Under the pieces are notes generated by a model. The model was not told the DNA's origin. It was given only the letters and a program-made list of their open reading frames with translations, and did not search any database. The translations under genes were made by a program, and so were the position numbers. From the NCBI RefSeq assembly GCF_019168305.1, contig NZ_JAHTBI010000027.1:1-64000 (forward strand): a DNA stretch of 64,000 nucleotides, read 5' to 3'. Every line of letters begins with the position of its first letter. Within the stretch, counting starts at the first letter, position 1. Below are positions 1 through 9,243 of the stretch, in pieces. Source of the DNA: Pseudomonas aegrilactucae (lineage in GTDB: Bacteria; Pseudomonadota; Gammaproteobacteria; Pseudomonadales; Pseudomonadaceae).

Positions 1-18
1 CAAGCCAGCTCCCACAGT
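1..18 (-). repeat. Partial REP element at window edge
   Basis: The first bases match the inner half of the P. putida-type REP repeat seen complete at 12638-12709 and 20632-20656. It is cut by the window edge. Confidence 0.5.
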
Positions 19-159
19 TGCTGCAACGCGCCATGGCCTGCAGGATCGGCGTTGTCAGCCTTGGCTGTTCGGCAACAAATCTCTGTCAGGCAGCGCAGAT
101 ACCCGCCAAATCCCCTCCCATAACCTACCCTTCAGGTTCACCCCCTCACCCGCGCGCCC

Positions 160-816
160 ATGCTCATCGTCCAGAACCTGCACAAAGCCTTCACCACCGC
201 CCAAGGCACCCTGCCGGTGCTGCGCGGGGTCGACCTGCACCTGCCCAACGCCAGCAGCCTGGCACTGATGGGCGAGTCCGGCAGCGGCAAGAGCACCCTG
301 CTGCACCTGATCGCCGGCCTGGAACGCGCCGACAGCGGGCACATTCTGGTCGACGGCCAGGCGCTGCACGCCCGTAACGAGGCCGGGCTGGCACAATGGC
401 GACGCCAGGGTATCGGCCTGGTGTTCCAGCAATACAACCTCATCAGCAGCCTCGACACCGCCGCCAATCTGGCGTTCCAGGCACGCCTGGCCGGGCGCCA
501 CGACCCGGCCTGGGTCGACTACCTGGCCCAGCGCCTGGGCCTCACACCCCTGCTGCAGCGCTACCCCGAACAGCTTTCGGGCGGGCAGCAACAACGCCTG
601 GCCATCGGCCGCGCACTGGCCTCGCGCCCGGCCCTGGTACTGGCCGACGAACCCACCGGCAGCCTCGACGAAGCCAGCAGCGAGACAGTGCTGCAGTTGC
701 TGCTGGAACTGGTCGAGGAATGCGCCAGCAGCCTGCTCATGGTCACCCACAGTGCGCAGTTGGCCGCCCGCCTGGAGCACCACCTGACCCTGCACCTGGG
801 GCGCGTGCGCGGATGA
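160..816 (+). CDS. AttE/LolD-like ABC transporter ATP-binding protein
   Basis: A 218-residue ATPase subunit of a MacB/LolD-type ABC transporter, expected to energise lipoprotein or substrate release from the inner membrane. Visible motifs are Walker A GESGSGKST (about residues 39-47), the signature LSGGQQQR (about 141-148) and Walker B LVLADEPTGSLD. Length is normal for stand-alone ATPases of this class. Its stop overlaps the ATG of the following FtsX-type permease (ATGA at 813-816), and an AttH-like lipoprotein follows, so the set matches an AttEFGH-type operon. Substrate unknown. Confidence 0.9.
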   Translation: MLIVQNLHKAFTTAQGTLPVLRGVDLHLPNASSLALMGESGSGKSTLLHLIAGLERADSGHILVDGQALHARNEAGLAQWRRQGIGLVFQQYNLISSLDTAANLAFQARLAGRHDPAWVDYLAQRLGLTPLLQRYPEQLSGGQQQRLAIGRALASRPALVLADEPTGSLDEASSETVLQLLLELVEECASSLLMVTHSAQLAARLEHHLTLHLGRVRG

Positions 817-3268
817 TCGGCCTGTGCCTGCACGCCCTGCTCAGCCATTGGCGACGCCACCCGCTGCAATGCATCAGCATCCTCACCGGCCTGTGGCTGG
901 CCACCGCGCTGTGGACCGGCGTACAGGCGCTCAATGACCAGGCGCGCGCCGACTACGCACGGGCCAATGCACTGCTGGCCGGCGCCGCGCAGGCGCAACT
1001 GGTGCCCCGCCAGGGCGATCACCTTGACCAGCAGGCCTATGTCCAGCTACGCCGCGCAGGCTGGCCGGTGTCCCCGGTACTCGAAGGGCGGCTGCGCTTT
1101 GACGCAGCCGAACCGGTGAGTGTACGGGTGCTGGGCATCGAACCCTTGAGCCTGCCGGCGGGCACCGCGATCGCCGGGCAAGCCGATGCCGCCCCTGACC
1201 CTGCGGCGTTCATCGGCCCACCCGGCCAGGCCTGGATCGCGCCGATACCCTGCAACGCCTCGGCCTCACAGCAGGTGCCAGCCCCGCCACCGCCGATGGC
1301 CAGCGCCTGCCGCCCCTGCAGGTGCGCGAACAGCTGGCGCCCGGCGTTATCGTGGTCGACATCGGCCAGGCACAACGCCTGCTGCAAGCGCCCAACCAGC
1401 TCTCGCGCCTGCTGCTGCCGGCAGACTTCACCCCGGCGCCGCTGCCCGCGCCGCTGGCCGACAGGCTGATGCTGCAGGCAAGCAGCGGCGATGACGACCT
1501 GCAACGGCTCACCGCCAGCTTCCACCTCAACCTCAGCGCGTTGGGCCTGCTGGCCTTTCTGGTCGGCCTGTTCATCGTGCACGCGGCCATCGGCCTGGCG
1601 CTGGAGCAGCGTCGCAGCCTGCTGCGCACATTGCGTGCCTGTGGCGTCAGCGTGCGCCTGCTGATCGGCGCACTGGCGCTGGAGCTGGGGCTGCTCGCCT
1701 TGCTGGCCGGGGTGGCCGGGGTGGTCAGCGGCTATCTGCTGGCGAGCCTGTTGCTGGGCGATGTGGCCGCCAGCCTGCGCGGCCTGTACGGTGCCCAGGT
1801 GGCCGGGCACCTGAACCTGCCAGCACAGTGGTGGCTGGCGGGGCTGGCGATCAGCCTGAGTGGCGCCTTGCTGGCCGGCGCCGGCAGCCTGCTGCGGGCC
1901 GCGCGCCTGCCCTTGCTGGCACTGGCGCAACCGCAAGCCTGGCGCCTGGCGCAGGTGCGCGGGTTACGGCGCCAGGCGTTCGTCGCGCTGCTGCTGGCAG
2001 TGCTGGCCCTGAGCTGCTGGCAATGGGGCGACAGCCTGCCCAGCGCCTTCACCCTACTGGCCGCCCTGCTGCTGGGCGCTGCATTGCTGCTGCCCATGCT
2101 GCTCGAGCGTGTGCTGGCGCTGCTGCAGCGCGTGTGCCACACGCCACTGAGTGAGTGGTTCGTGGCCGACAGCCGCCAGCAACTGCCGGCGCTGGCCCTG
2201 GCCTTGATGGCGCTGCTGCTGGCGCTGGCCGCCAGTGTCGGCGTAGGCAGCATGACCGCCGGCTTTCGCCAGACCTTTCTGGGCTGGCTCGACCAGCGCC
2301 TGGCGGCCGAACTGTACGTGATGCCCCACGACAACAGGCAAGGCCTGGAAATCGCTGCCTGGCTGGCTGCCCAGACCGGCGTGACCGCGGTATTGCCGCA
2401 ATGGCGCACCGAGGTGCGGGTGCACGGCGCGCCCGTGCAGGTGCAGGGTGTTGTCGATCACTCCAGCTACGCCCGGCACTGGCCGTTGCTCGAGCACCGC
2501 ACCGATGCCTGGACACAGTTGGCCAGCGGGCACGCCGCCATGCTCAGCGAGCAACTGGCCCGACGCCTGAAGCTCGGCCTGGGCGAGCGCCTGGTGCTGC
2601 CCGATGGCGCGCCCCTGCAGGTGGTGGCCGTGTATGCCGACTACGGCAACCCGCGTGGCCAGGTGCTGGTGAATGCCGACTGGCTGCGGCGCACCTGGCC
2701 CGGCGCCACGCTGGCTACCCTCAATGTACGCATGGCGGCCGATCAGGTGCCGGCGTTGACGACTGCCTTGCAGCAACGCTACGGCCTGGACGCCACCCGC
2801 CTGGTCGACCAGAGCACGCTCAAGCGCTGGTCGGTGGAGGTGTTCGAACGCACCTTCGCCGCCACTGCCGCACTCAACAGTCTGACCCTGGGCGTGGCCG
2901 GCGTGGCCCTGTTCATCAGCCTGCTGACACTTGGCCAGCGCCGCCTCGGGCAATTGGCGCCGCTGTGGGCGCTGGGGGTTCGGCGCCAGCACCTGGCCTG
3001 GCTGTCGCTTGGCCAGACGCTGCTGCTGGCCAGCCTGACCGTGCTGCTGGCCATGCCTTTGGGCCTGCTGCTGGCCTGGTGCCTGGTGGCGGTGGTGAAT
3101 GTGCAGGCATTCGGCTGGCGCCTGCCGCTGCATGTGTTTCCCGGCCAGTTGCTGCAACTGGGGCTGCTGGGTGTGCTGACCGCGCTGCTCGCTGCTGCCT
3201 GGCCGCTGTGGCAACTGGCGCGGCGTCAGCCAGCCGAGTTGTTGAGGCAATTTGCCGATGAAACCTGA
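813..3268 (+). pseudogene. FtsX-family ABC permease, frameshifted near base 1243
   Basis: Membrane permease partner of the upstream ATPase. Translation from the overlapping ATG gives a start with one membrane segment and a periplasmic region ending ...PPGQAWIAP; the open frame then moves by one base and resumes as DTLQRLGLTAGAS... to the stop. Inserting one base at about 1242-1244 (for example one C in the GCGCCG stretch) restores a continuous protein of about 818 residues with two FtsX-type multi-helix blocks (about 1530-1960 and 2860-3240). This is either a real inactivating mutation or a sequencing error. The stop overlaps the start of the next gene, so the operon is otherwise intact. Confidence 0.8.
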
Positions 3269-4337
3269 ACGTACCCTGCCTGTGCTGCTGGCACTGCTGC
3301 TCGGCGGCTGCGACCCGGCGCCCCCCGCGCCTGCCGGCTATGCCGGGCTGGGCCAGGACAACGCGGGCTTCCTGCCGGTGCAGACAGGCAGGCGATTGCA
3401 GTTCCCGGCCGACCATGGCGCGCATGACGGCTACCGTGTCGAATGGTGGTATGTGACGGCCAACCTTGCCGACAGCGAGGGGCGCGACTGGGGCGTGCAG
3501 TGGACGCTGTTTCGCTCGGCGCTGCGCGCGGGCAGCGAGCAGCCGGGTTGGGGCAGCCCCAACCTGTGGATGGGGCATGCGGCGCTGAGCGGGCCGTACG
3601 GCCATCAGTTCAGTGAAACCCTGGCCCGTGGCGGCATCGGCCAGGCGGGTGTCACGGCGCAACCGTTCTCGGCGTGGATCGATGACTGGTCACTGCAGGC
3701 CAGTGGCGGTGCCAGCATCGAGCGCCTGCGGATGCGTGCCGGCGGCAAGGCCTTCTCCTACGACCTGCAGTTGCGCAGCGATCGGCCGCTGGTGCTGCAC
3801 GGCAAACAGGGCTACAGCGAAAAGTCCGGCAAGGGCCAGGCCTCGTACTACTACAGCCAGCCGTTCTACCAGGTCACCGGTGATGTGGTGCAGGCGGGCC
3901 AGCGCTACACGGTCAGCGGCCAGGCCTGGCTGGACCGCGAATGGAGCAGCCAGCCACTGGCGGCCGACCAGCATGGCTGGGACTGGTTTTCCCTGCACCT
4001 GGACGATGGCGCGCGGGTGATGCTGTTCCAGGTGCGTCAGGCCCAAGGGCAGCCGTACCGGGCGGGTACGTGGATCGAGGCAGATGGCAGCAGCGTGGCG
4101 CTGGACGGCGCAGAGGTGCTGCTGACGCCGCTCGCGAACACTCGCCTGCACGACGACCGCCAGGTGCCGACGCGCTGGCGGGTGCAGGTGCCGAGCCGCC
4201 AGCTGGATATCGAGGTGGACGCCCTGGTACCGCAGGCCTGGATGGGAACGCGTTTTGCGTACTGGGAGGGGCCGGTGAAGGTGCACGGCAGCAGCAGCGG
4301 GCGTGGGTACCTGGAAATGACCGGTTATACCCGCTGA
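3258..4337 (+). CDS. AttH-like lipoprotein (CrtC/lipocalin-like fold)
   Basis: A 359-residue lipoprotein. The N-terminus has a charged start, a hydrophobic stretch and the lipobox LLGGC, so it should be anchored to a membrane through the Cys near residue 16. The body resembles the AttH/carotenoid 1,2-hydratase family (HDGYRVEWWYVTANL, ASYYYSQPFYQVTG, WLDREWSSQPL), the family linked to AttEFG-type ABC transporters. I chose the ATG at 3258, which overlaps the permease stop; an upstream TTG two codons earlier is less likely. It ends the operon. The name follows the family; the molecular role is not settled. Confidence 0.8.
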   Translation: MKPERTLPVLLALLLGGCDPAPPAPAGYAGLGQDNAGFLPVQTGRRLQFPADHGAHDGYRVEWWYVTANLADSEGRDWGVQWTLFRSALRAGSEQPGWGSPNLWMGHAALSGPYGHQFSETLARGGIGQAGVTAQPFSAWIDDWSLQASGGASIERLRMRAGGKAFSYDLQLRSDRPLVLHGKQGYSEKSGKGQASYYYSQPFYQVTGDVVQAGQRYTVSGQAWLDREWSSQPLAADQHGWDWFSLHLDDGARVMLFQVRQAQGQPYRAGTWIEADGSSVALDGAEVLLTPLANTRLHDDRQVPTRWRVQVPSRQLDIEVDALVPQAWMGTRFAYWEGPVKVHGSSSGRGYLEMTGYTR

Positions 4338-4341
4338 CTTC

Positions 4342-4377
4342 GCGCTGCGCTCTTGCCGGCGAACGAGCGCGCAGCGC
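4342..4377. repeat. Hairpin after the AttEFGH-like operon
   Basis: A perfect 9-bp inverted repeat (GCGCTGCGC / GCGCAGCGC) with an 18-base loop lies five bases past the attH-like stop. There is no T tract, so it may be an mRNA-stabilising or REP-like hairpin rather than a classic terminator. Confidence 0.45.
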
Positions 4378-4392
4378 TCGCAGCATCGTCCT

Positions 4393-4470
4393 AGAGCTTG
4401 AACTTGGCCCAGCGGCCGCACGATGCTGCGGGTGAGCAACAGTGCCAGCCCGGCAGTCAGCAGCTCAGTG
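4393..4470 (-). pseudogene. Remnant of a chemoreceptor TM2/HAMP region
   Basis: Read on the minus strand this stretch translates as a short hydrophobic helix running into LLLTRSIVRPLGQ, the usual junction between the second membrane helix and HAMP in methyl-accepting chemotaxis proteins. No start, ligand domain or signalling domain accompanies it, and the reading does not continue as HAMP. It lies just past the 3' end of an intact chemoreceptor gene on the same strand. I infer a scrap left by loss or recombination of a neighbouring mcp gene. Confidence 0.4.
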
Positions 4471-4601
4471 TGCAGGCAAGGCCGGTTGCAGGAAGGCAGT
4501 GTTCTTTATGAGTGCTTGCTCCACCCCGGCGAGGTCACCTCGCGGGAGTGAAGCAATGATATCGCAGTGATATTACCTTGGTCTGACCGCTGAACAGGTC
4601 C

Positions 4602-6542
4602 TCACGACTTGAAGCGCCCCACCAGCCCGTTGAGCTCTTGCGACAGTTGCGACAGCCGACCCGAATCACTCTGCGCCGAACTGGCCAGGCTCTCGACCAG
4701 TTGCGCCTCGTCGTAGATCTGCTGGATATGCCGGTTGATCTCCTCGGCGACGCTGTGCTGCTCTTCCGCCGCAGCGGAGATCTGCAGGTTCTGGTCGCGG
4801 ATTTCATTCACCGACAGTTGGATGCCCTCGAAGCTGTCCCGCGCGTTTTCGATCGACGACACACTGGCACGTGACAGGTCCAGGCAGCTTTCCATCTTCT
4901 GCGAGACCTCCTGGGTCTTGCTGCCCAGGGCATTGAGCAACTGGTCGATTTCGCCGGTGGAGTCGGAGGTGCGCTTGGCCAGCGCCCGGACCTCATCGGC
5001 CACCACGGCAAAACCTCGGCCCTGGTCCCCTGCCCTGGCGGCTTCGATGGCCGCGTTCAATGCCAGCAGGTTGGTCTGTTCGGCGATGGCGCGGATGGTG
5101 CCCAGGATCTGGTTGATGCTGCGGCTGCCCTCCTCCAGCTCGACCATCGCCTGGGACGATTCGGTCAGGCGGCTGCCCAGGCGATTGACGTTCTCGGTGG
5201 TCAACTCGATCTGCTGCTTGCCTTCGGCCACGCGGCGGTGGCCACTCTCCGCGGAGTCGGCGGCATTGCTGCACGAGCGGGCCACTTCGTTGGCGGTCGC
5301 GACCATCTCGTTGAATGCCGTCGACACCAGTTCCACCGCCTCGCGCTGACGCCCGGCGGCCTCGTTCATGTTGTTGGCCACTTCGCTGTTGACCCGCGAG
5401 GCGTCCTGCAGGTTGGTCGATGCTGCGCCGATGCGCTGGATCAACTGACGGATCGCCGCGAGGAACTTGTTGAACCAGCCGGCCAGCTCGGCGGTTTCAT
5501 CCTTGCCCTGCACGTCGAGATCGTGGCGCAGGTCGCCTTCGCCCTGGGCAATCGACTGCAGGCCGGTGCTGACCTGGCCGATGGGCTTGACGATCAGCCC
5601 GGCGAAGGCCGCGCCGATCAGCGCGAAGAACACCGCCAGCACAACCACGATGATGCCGGCCAGGTAGGTCATGCGGGTGGCCGCGCCCATCACTTCGTCA
5701 TACTGGATCAGGCCGACGAAACGCCAGCCCAGGCCCGGCGAGGTCCAGATATTGGCCATGTAGCGCACACCGTCGATGACCACTTCGGTGGAGCCCTGCG
5801 GGGTGGCCGCGAGTTTGGCATAGGGTTCGCCCAGCTCCTTGAGCGGCTTGAAGCTGTGCCCGGCATCCCGCGGGTCGACCAGCACCACACCGTCTTCGAC
5901 CAGCATCACGTAGCCGCTTTCGCCCAGCTTGATGCTCTTGACCAGTTCGGTGAGGTTCTTGAGCGAGACGCTGACGACGAACACGCCCTTGGCCTTGCCG
6001 GCGTCGTCGAGCATGGTCCGGGCCGTGCCGACCAGTGCGACATCATCCTTGTCGTAGTAGTACGCCGGGGTGCGCACGGTCTTGCCCGGGCTGGCCATGG
6101 CAGCCTTGTACCAGGGGCGCTGGCGCGGGTCGTAATTGGCCAGTTGCGGGTCATCCGGCCATTTGGCGTAGGTACCGTCCTCCAGGCCGATCGACAGGAT
6201 CGCCGCCGCCGGGTGCGTGCCGCCAAAGCGGGCGAAGGCATCGATCACCTGCTGCGCGGCCGGTGGCAGCGGCCGTGCAGCAGCGTCTGCGCCCTTGTAA
6301 TCCTTGAGGCTGCTGGCGGAGGTGTATACAGGATCGGTTGCCATTTGATCGACGTTCTGCTGCATGCCGTCGAAGAACTGGCGCATGTTGCCATCGATCT
6401 GGCGTATTTCACGGGTGCTGCCGTCGATGAACTGTTCGACCGCCTGGGTCCGAAAGTTCAGCACCGAGATCACCGCGACCAGGCTTACCGGGATGAAAGC
6501 CACCAACACAAAGGCGAGTACCAGCTTGTTTTTTATTTTCAT
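4602..6542 (-). CDS. Methyl-accepting chemotaxis protein with dCache domain
   Basis: Transmembrane chemoreceptor of about 646 residues. In order: a positively charged start and TM1 ([19 protein letters not shown]), a periplasmic double-Cache region, TM2 ([21 protein letters not shown]), HAMP, and a signalling domain with the hairpin tip [18 protein letters not shown]. The Cache region contains YDPRQRPWY, the Y-x4-R-x-W-Y part of the amino-acid-binding motif known from PctA-type receptors. The Asp expected later in that motif seems to be Ser (GVFVVSVSL), so the ligand may differ. I chose the ATG at 6542, directly before KIKNK; ATGs at 6554 and 6557 are possible. Confidence 0.9.
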   Translation of the reverse strand: MKIKNKLVLAFVLVAFIPVSLVAVISVLNFRTQAVEQFIDGSTREIRQIDGNMRQFFDGMQQNVDQMATDPVYTSASSLKDYKGADAAARPLPPAAQQVIDAFARFGGTHPAAAILSIGLEDGTYAKWPDDPQLANYDPRQRPWYKAAMASPGKTVRTPAYYYDKDDVALVGTARTMLDDAGKAKGVFVVSVSLKNLTELVKSIKLGESGYVMLVEDGVVLVDPRDAGHSFKPLKELGEPYAKLAATPQGSTEVVIDGVRYMANIWTSPGLGWRFVGLIQYDEVMGAATRMTYLAGIIVVVLAVFFALIGAAFAGLIVKPIGQVSTGLQSIAQGEGDLRHDLDVQGKDETAELAGWFNKFLAAIRQLIQRIGAASTNLQDASRVNSEVANNMNEAAGRQREAVELVSTAFNEMVATANEVARSCSNAADSAESGHRRVAEGKQQIELTTENVNRLGSRLTESSQAMVELEEGSRSINQILGTIRAIAEQTNLLALNAAIEAARAGDQGRGFAVVADEVRALAKRTSDSTGEIDQLLNALGSKTQEVSQKMESCLDLSRASVSSIENARDSFEGIQLSVNEIRDQNLQISAAAEEQHSVAEEINRHIQQIYDEAQLVESLASSAQSDSGRLSQLSQELNGLVGRFKS

Positions 6543-6705
6543 CGTGACGTACATCATCCGTGGGAATGAGGGCCCAGCCACCTGCGATACGGCGCAGCAC
6601 GGCTATTTGCTATCACCCCTGTTTCGGCCGCGACGGGTAAAACCTTAAACACTTTTCGTGTACAAGAAAAAGCGTGATTGTCTCGATCGACGTCACGGTG
6701 CGGCG

Positions 6706-7191
6706 CTAGGCGCTGCGTAGCCTGCGCATCTGCACCAGCGCCACGCGGCGCTGGTCCGGGGCCTGGCGTTCGGCGATGGCGAACGGCACGAAGCCCAGTT
6801 GCGGGTACAGCAGCAGGCCTGCGGTATTGTCGTTGAAACACGACACCTGTACCTCCAGCGCGCTGTGCCTGTCGAAGGCCAGCGCCGTAAGCGCCTGTAC
6901 CAGATAACGGGCCACCCCCAGACCCCGCGCAGCGGGGGCGACCACCACGTTGCCGAGCGCACACACCCCCTGGTGCTCGCAGCGATAGAAGTTGGCAAAG
7001 CCCACCACCCTGCCCTGGTACTCGACCACCGTGGAGTCGCTGCGCTGTTCGATCGCCGCATGAAGTTGCTCGGGGGTCAGTGGAAACTGCGCCTTGGGGA
7101 ACATGTAGAACAGCTCCTGGGCGGTTTGGGCAAAGGTGCAGATCAGTGCGATGTCGTCGCTGCGTACGGGACGATGGGTCAGCTCGCTCAC
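6706..7191 (-). CDS. GNAT-family N-acetyltransferase
   Basis: A 161-residue acetyl-CoA-dependent acetyltransferase. The central block LGNVVVAPAARGLGVARYLV has the beta4-loop-alpha3 pattern of the GNAT acetyl-CoA site (about residues 78-97), followed by VSCFNDNTAGLLLYPQLGF typical of motif B. I chose the GTG at 7191 because GGAG sits seven bases upstream; longer forms in the same frame lack such support. The gene stands alone; substrate unknown. Confidence 0.8.
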   Translation of the reverse strand: MSELTHRPVRSDDIALICTFAQTAQELFYMFPKAQFPLTPEQLHAAIEQRSDSTVVEYQGRVVGFANFYRCEHQGVCALGNVVVAPAARGLGVARYLVQALTALAFDRHSALEVQVSCFNDNTAGLLLYPQLGFVPFAIAERQAPDQRRVALVQMRRLRSA

Positions 7192-7322
7192 GGGCACTCC
7201 GGGCAGTGATGGGCAAGGTGCGTAGCTTATGCATTGCCGGCGGTCATGAACAGGCGCTGTGCACAGGCGCGGCGCCTGCGTTCGAGGCGGCCTCAAGATC
7301 GAGCGCCGCCCGGGGACTCCCC

Positions 7323-7766
7323 CTACACCTCTTCCAGCAGATACGTCCGCAAATCACGCGACACATCCTCGGCCAACAACCCGACAATCACCTCCACCCC
7401 CGCCTGGCGCAACATCCGAACACCTGCACCGGCATTGCGCGGGTCCGGGTCGAGCATGCCGACGAACACCCGTGTCACCCCACGCTCGACCAGCGCCTGC
7501 GCGCACGACGGGGTGCGCCCATGGAACGAACACGGCTCAAGGGTCACATACGCGGTCACGCCTTCGGCGCTCCCGCTCAACCCCGCCAACGCCATGGCCT
7601 CGGCATGCGGCTGACCCGGCGGCTGGGTATGCCCCAGGCTGATCACCTCGTGGCCTCTGACCAGTACACAGCCTACTGGCGGGTTGGGCCGGCACGCGGG
7701 CAACGCCCGGCGGCCCTCGGTCAAGGCGCGTTGCATGAAGTCGCTGTTGGAAGGAAGTATCGGCAT
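7323..7766 (-). CDS. RibD-type cytidine/deoxycytidylate deaminase domain protein
   Basis: A 147-residue zinc deaminase. The two zinc signatures are visible: PHAEAMA (His plus catalytic Glu, about residues 53-59) and PCSFHGRTPSC (two Cys, about 76-86). The sequence style (RPNPPVGCVLV, GVTRVFVGMLDPDP) is that of the N-terminal deaminase half of RibD, but the reductase half is absent. It could be a stand-alone pyrimidine-type deaminase rather than a riboflavin enzyme. No clear operon partner. Confidence 0.75.
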   Translation of the reverse strand: MPILPSNSDFMQRALTEGRRALPACRPNPPVGCVLVRGHEVISLGHTQPPGQPHAEAMALAGLSGSAEGVTAYVTLEPCSFHGRTPSCAQALVERGVTRVFVGMLDPDPRNAGAGVRMLRQAGVEVIVGLLAEDVSRDLRTYLLEEV

Positions 7767-7792
7767 AAGGTCCTTGCCCAGTGGGTTCCAGA

Positions 7793-7942
7793 GTGAGCGC
7801 AGCCGACAGACTACTCCTCCAGCACGGCGACTTCACGATTTCTCCTACACTGCCCAAACGCTGGGTGGGTGGCGTGCGCCTGCAGGCCGGGCTGGCGCAG
7901 TGGGCCCTGGATGGCGCCCTGCAACCGCTGTGGCGTGAATGA
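7793..7942 (+). CDS. Possible 49-residue small protein or C-terminal remnant
   Basis: A GTG-started frame reads as a plausible protein end (ISPTLPKRWVGGVRLQAG...LQPLWRE). I do not recognise it. It may be a real small gene or the surviving 3' end of a longer one. There is no strong ribosome binding site. Confidence 0.25.
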   Translation: MSAADRLLLQHGDFTISPTLPKRWVGGVRLQAGLAQWALDGALQPLWRE

Positions 7943-8068
7943 CAGGCGTTGGAGGCCCGTGCCCACTACCAAGGTAGTGGCTGACTTCGCCTATCGACCA
8001 ACGGCGCCACGACGCAAGAAAAACTAGCTTCACTGTTCATTTTGTCGCAACGCATAAAGGTGAAGACG

Positions 8069-8413
8069 ATGAGCATGATGGACTGGGATGCCTACCGCAA
8101 TCAGCTGATGGCCGGCATCGGCGATCTCAAGCAACTGTCGCCCGACACCGTCAACGGCTACATGACCGCCAGCGGTGCCGGGGCCAAGACCCAGCACCTG
8201 GACGCCAAGACCCGCGAACTGATCTCGCTGGCCGTGGCGGTCACCACCCGCTGTGACGGCTGCATCGCCGTGCACTCGGCACAGGCGGTCAAGCACGGGG
8301 CCACCCGCGAGGAAATCGCCGAGGCACTCGGCGTGGCGGTGGCCATGAATGCCGGTGCCGCCCTGGTGTATTCGGCACGGGTGCTGGACGCCGTGGGCAA
8401 GGCCGGGCAGTAG
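8069..8413 (+). CDS. AhpD-like carboxymuconolactone decarboxylase family protein
   Basis: A 114-residue AhpD-fold protein. The core AVAVTTRCDGCIAVHSAQAV carries the CxxC plus downstream His of the alkylhydroperoxidase AhpD-type family, which handles peroxides or acts as a thiol reductant. AAAGG lies about eight bases upstream of the chosen ATG. A close paralogue sits in the island at 59834-60166 with an almost identical core. The gene stands alone here. Confidence 0.85.
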   Translation: MSMMDWDAYRNQLMAGIGDLKQLSPDTVNGYMTASGAGAKTQHLDAKTRELISLAVAVTTRCDGCIAVHSAQAVKHGATREEIAEALGVAVAMNAGAALVYSARVLDAVGKAGQ

Positions 8414-8460
8414 ACCCTCTCGGCGGCCTGCGCCAGCGCACAGGCCGCTGCATCCATTCA

Positions 8461-8632
8461 GGTGACTGGACTCCATCTCGTTGAACAGCGGCGATTCGTC
8501 GTAGGCCATGCCCATGGCCGGCGTGCTGTGCAGCAGGTGACTCTGCTTGAAGTGCCAGTGGTCGATGATCGCGTAGGCCGCGCGGCGTTCAGTTGCATCG
8601 CGCGGGCCGCTATCACATAGAATGGCGCGCAT
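8461..8632 (-). other. Uncertain minus-strand reading frame in intergenic space
   Basis: Between two plus-strand genes a minus-strand frame from the ATG at 8632 reads with protein-like composition (AAYAIIDHWHFKQSHLL, GMAYDESPLFNEMES) before running on, antisense, through the AhpD-like gene. It may be the remnant of a small gene. I do not recognise it and find no supporting signal. Confidence 0.2.
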
Positions 8633-8662
8633 GCCCGCACCCTTTACCCGCCAAGGATTCCC

Positions 8663-9229
8663 ATGCTGCACATTCGCCCGATGACCCCTGCCGACTTCGA
8701 CCGCTTCTGGCCCACCTTCCAGGCCGTGGTCACTGCACGGGAAACCTACGCCTATGACCCGGCCCTGAACCTTGAGCAGGCGCGCCAGCTGTGGCTGGAG
8801 CTGCCGCTGCAGACCTGGGTGGTCGAAGACGCCGGCGAACTGCTCGGCTCGTATTACCTCAAGGCCAACGCCGCCGGCCCCGGCAGCCATGTGAGCAACT
8901 GCGGCTACATGGTCAGCCCGGCCGCACGCGGGCGCGGCGTGGCACGCATGATGTGCGAGCACTCCCAGCGCGTGGCACGCAACGAAGGCTTTCTGGCCAT
9001 GCAGTTCAATTCGGTGGTGTCGAGCAACGAGGTGGCCGTGGCGCTGTGGCAAAAGCTGGGGTTCGAAACCGTCGGGCGCTTGCCCGGGGCCTACCGCCAT
9101 GCACAGCTGGGGCTGGTGGACTGCCTGGTGATGTACAAATGGCTGGGTGAAACGGCAGCGCCCGAACAGCCCAGGCTGATCGGGCGCAAGAACATCGAAG
9201 CGGTGGTGTCGCGCAAACGCGGGCGCTAG
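8663..9229 (+). CDS. GNAT-family N-acetyltransferase
   Basis: A 188-residue acetyltransferase. The acetyl-CoA site is GYMVSPAARGRGVARMMCEH (about residues 83-102), followed by the motif-B block NSVVSSNEVAVALWQKLGF. AAGGA lies about six bases upstream of the ATG. An extra basic tail (IGRKNIEAVVSRKRGR) extends past the usual domain. Substrate not deducible. Confidence 0.85.
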   Translation: MLHIRPMTPADFDRFWPTFQAVVTARETYAYDPALNLEQARQLWLELPLQTWVVEDAGELLGSYYLKANAAGPGSHVSNCGYMVSPAARGRGVARMMCEHSQRVARNEGFLAMQFNSVVSSNEVAVALWQKLGFETVGRLPGAYRHAQLGLVDCLVMYKWLGETAAPEQPRLIGRKNIEAVVSRKRGR

Positions 9230-9243
9230 GGGTTGCCCAGGCC

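Noticed and set aside
1037..3250. Long antisense open frames over the permease (minus strand)
   Set aside because: High GC gives long shadow frames; they are Gln/His/Arg-rich without any family pattern and oppose a clear membrane protein.
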